From: Burkholderiales bacterium UBA1834
GTDB lineage: Bacteria > Pseudomonadota > Gammaproteobacteria > Burkholderiales > Burkholderiaceae_C
Reading direction: 5' to 3'
DNA length: 8,803 nucleotides
Assembly (NCBI GenBank): GCA_002339015.1
Contig: DDJC01000083.1
Coordinates: 1-8,803, forward strand
The notes under the pieces are model-generated. The model saw nothing but the letters and a program-made list of their open reading frames with translations. It ran no database searches and was not told where the DNA came from. The position numbers and the translations under genes are program-made. Positions 8,036 to 8,803 of the stretch are shown one piece after another (the first letter of the stretch is position 1; the number at the start of each line of letters is the position of its first letter).

Positions 8036-8803
8036 TCAGGCGATGCGGCGGACGTCGACGAAGTGGCCTTCCATCGCGGCAGCCGCGGCCATCGCCGGGC
8101 TGACCAGATGGGTGCGGCCACCGGCGCCCTGACGGCCTTCGAAGTTGCGGTTGCTGGTGGAGGCGCAGCGCTCGCCCGGATCCAGCCGGTCGGCGTTCAT
8201 GGCCAGGCACATGGAGCAACCCGGTTCACGCCATTCGAAGCCAGCTGCCTTGAACACGGCATCGAGCCCTTCGCGCTCGGCCTGCTCCTTGACCAGGCCC
8301 GAGCCCGGCACGACCAGGGCCAGCTTGACATTGGAAGCCACCTTGCCACCGATGCGCTTGACCACGGCGGCGGCCTCGCGCATGTCCTCGATGCGGGAGT
8401 TGGTGCATGAACCGATGAAGACCTTGTCGATGCGGATGTCGCTCATGGCCTTGTTGGGCTCGAGCGCCATGTAGGTCAGCGCGCGTTCCATGGCCGAGCG
8501 CTTGACCGGGTCTTTTTCCTTGTCAGGATCCGGCACGCGGTCGTTCACGCCGATGACCATCTCGGGCGAGGTGCCCCAGCTGACCTGCGGCTCGATCTGG
8601 GTCGCGTCCAGCTCGACCACGGCATCCCAGTGGGCGTCGGGATCCGAGTGGAGCGTGCGCCAGTAGGCCACGGCCTGGTCCCATTCGACGCCCGAGGGCG
8701 TGAAGGGACGGCCTTTGACGTAATTGATGGTGGTGTCGTCCACGGCCACGAGGCCTGCGCGGGCGCCGCCTTCGATGGCCATGTTGCAGACCGTCATGCG
8801 GCC
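8036..8803 (-). CDS. leuC: 3-isopropylmalate dehydratase large subunit, C-terminal part
   Basis: LeuC is the catalytic, iron-sulfur subunit of isopropylmalate isomerase in the second leucine-specific step. About 255 residues are present; the N-terminal part (roughly 210-220 residues judging from the family length of about 470) lies beyond base 8803. The first visible residues, GRMTVCNMAIEGGARAG, are interior sequence of the aconitase-like domain, so the Met codon at 8797 is not the real start. The three cysteines that bind the [4Fe-4S] cluster are visible: one in VFIGSCTNSR and two in PGCSMCLAMN. The protein ends HFVDVRRIA. Its stop is 31 bases before the entericidin start. The call is firm; only the edge truncation limits it. 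Confidence 0.97.
   Translation of the reverse strand, partial: GRMTVCNMAIEGGARAGLVAVDDTTINYVKGRPFTPSGVEWDQAVAYWRTLHSDPDAHWDAVVELDATQIEPQVSWGTSPEMVIGVNDRVPDPDKEKDPVKRSAMERALTYMALEPNKAMSDIRIDKVFIGSCTNSRIEDMREAAAVVKRIGGKVASNVKLALVVPGSGLVKEQAEREGLDAVFKAAGFEWREPGCSMCLAMNADRLDPGERCASTSNRNFEGRQGAGGRTHLVSPAMAAAAAMEGHFVDVRRIA

Noticed and set aside
7876..8121. Longer version of the entericidin frame starting inside leuC
   Set aside because: It would put 39 unrelated residues before the signal peptide. The ATG at 8004 has its own GGAG and gives the standard family length.

Overview
The window looks like a piece of a high-GC betaproteobacterial chromosome, most likely order Burkholderiales and plausibly family Comamonadaceae. 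I infer this from the protein sequences, the strong G/C preference at third codon positions, and the gene order leuC - (entericidin) - leuD - leuB - asd - fimV - truA - trpF - trpB. Pseudomonas carries a closely related order (leuCDB, asd, fimV, truA, trpF), so most of the block is old conserved synteny and not an accessory island. The genus was not determined.

All supported genes lie on the minus strand, so transcription runs from base 8803 towards base 1. In that order they are: the C-terminal half of leuC (cut by the window edge), a 42-residue entericidin-type lipoprotein, leuD, leuB, asd, a 217-base gap, fimV (938 residues), truA 17 bases after it, a 191-base gap, trpF, and the first 14 codons of trpB (cut by the other edge), which overlaps trpF by 7 bases. 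No gap exceeds 300 bases. I see no convincing plus-strand gene, RNA gene, mobile element or CRISPR array.

Functionally, leuCDB supply steps two and three of leucine synthesis. Asd makes aspartate semialdehyde for lysine/diaminopimelate, threonine and methionine. TrpF and TrpB act late in tryptophan synthesis. Embedded among these housekeeping genes are three proteins of other kinds: FimV, a large inner-membrane protein with a peptidoglycan-binding LysM domain, linked in Pseudomonas to type IV pili and cell-pole organisation; TruA, the tRNA pseudouridine synthase for positions 38-40; and the tiny entericidin lipoprotein between the two isopropylmalate isomerase subunits.

I did not find a new biological system here. 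The points worth a second look are modest: the apparent non-ATG start of fimV, a symmetrical hairpin and promoter-like sites upstream of it, two strong hairpins in the first codons of truA, a 9-bp hairpin at the end of the entericidin gene, the entericidin insertion itself, slippage-prone repeats in fimV, and an insertion in TruA.
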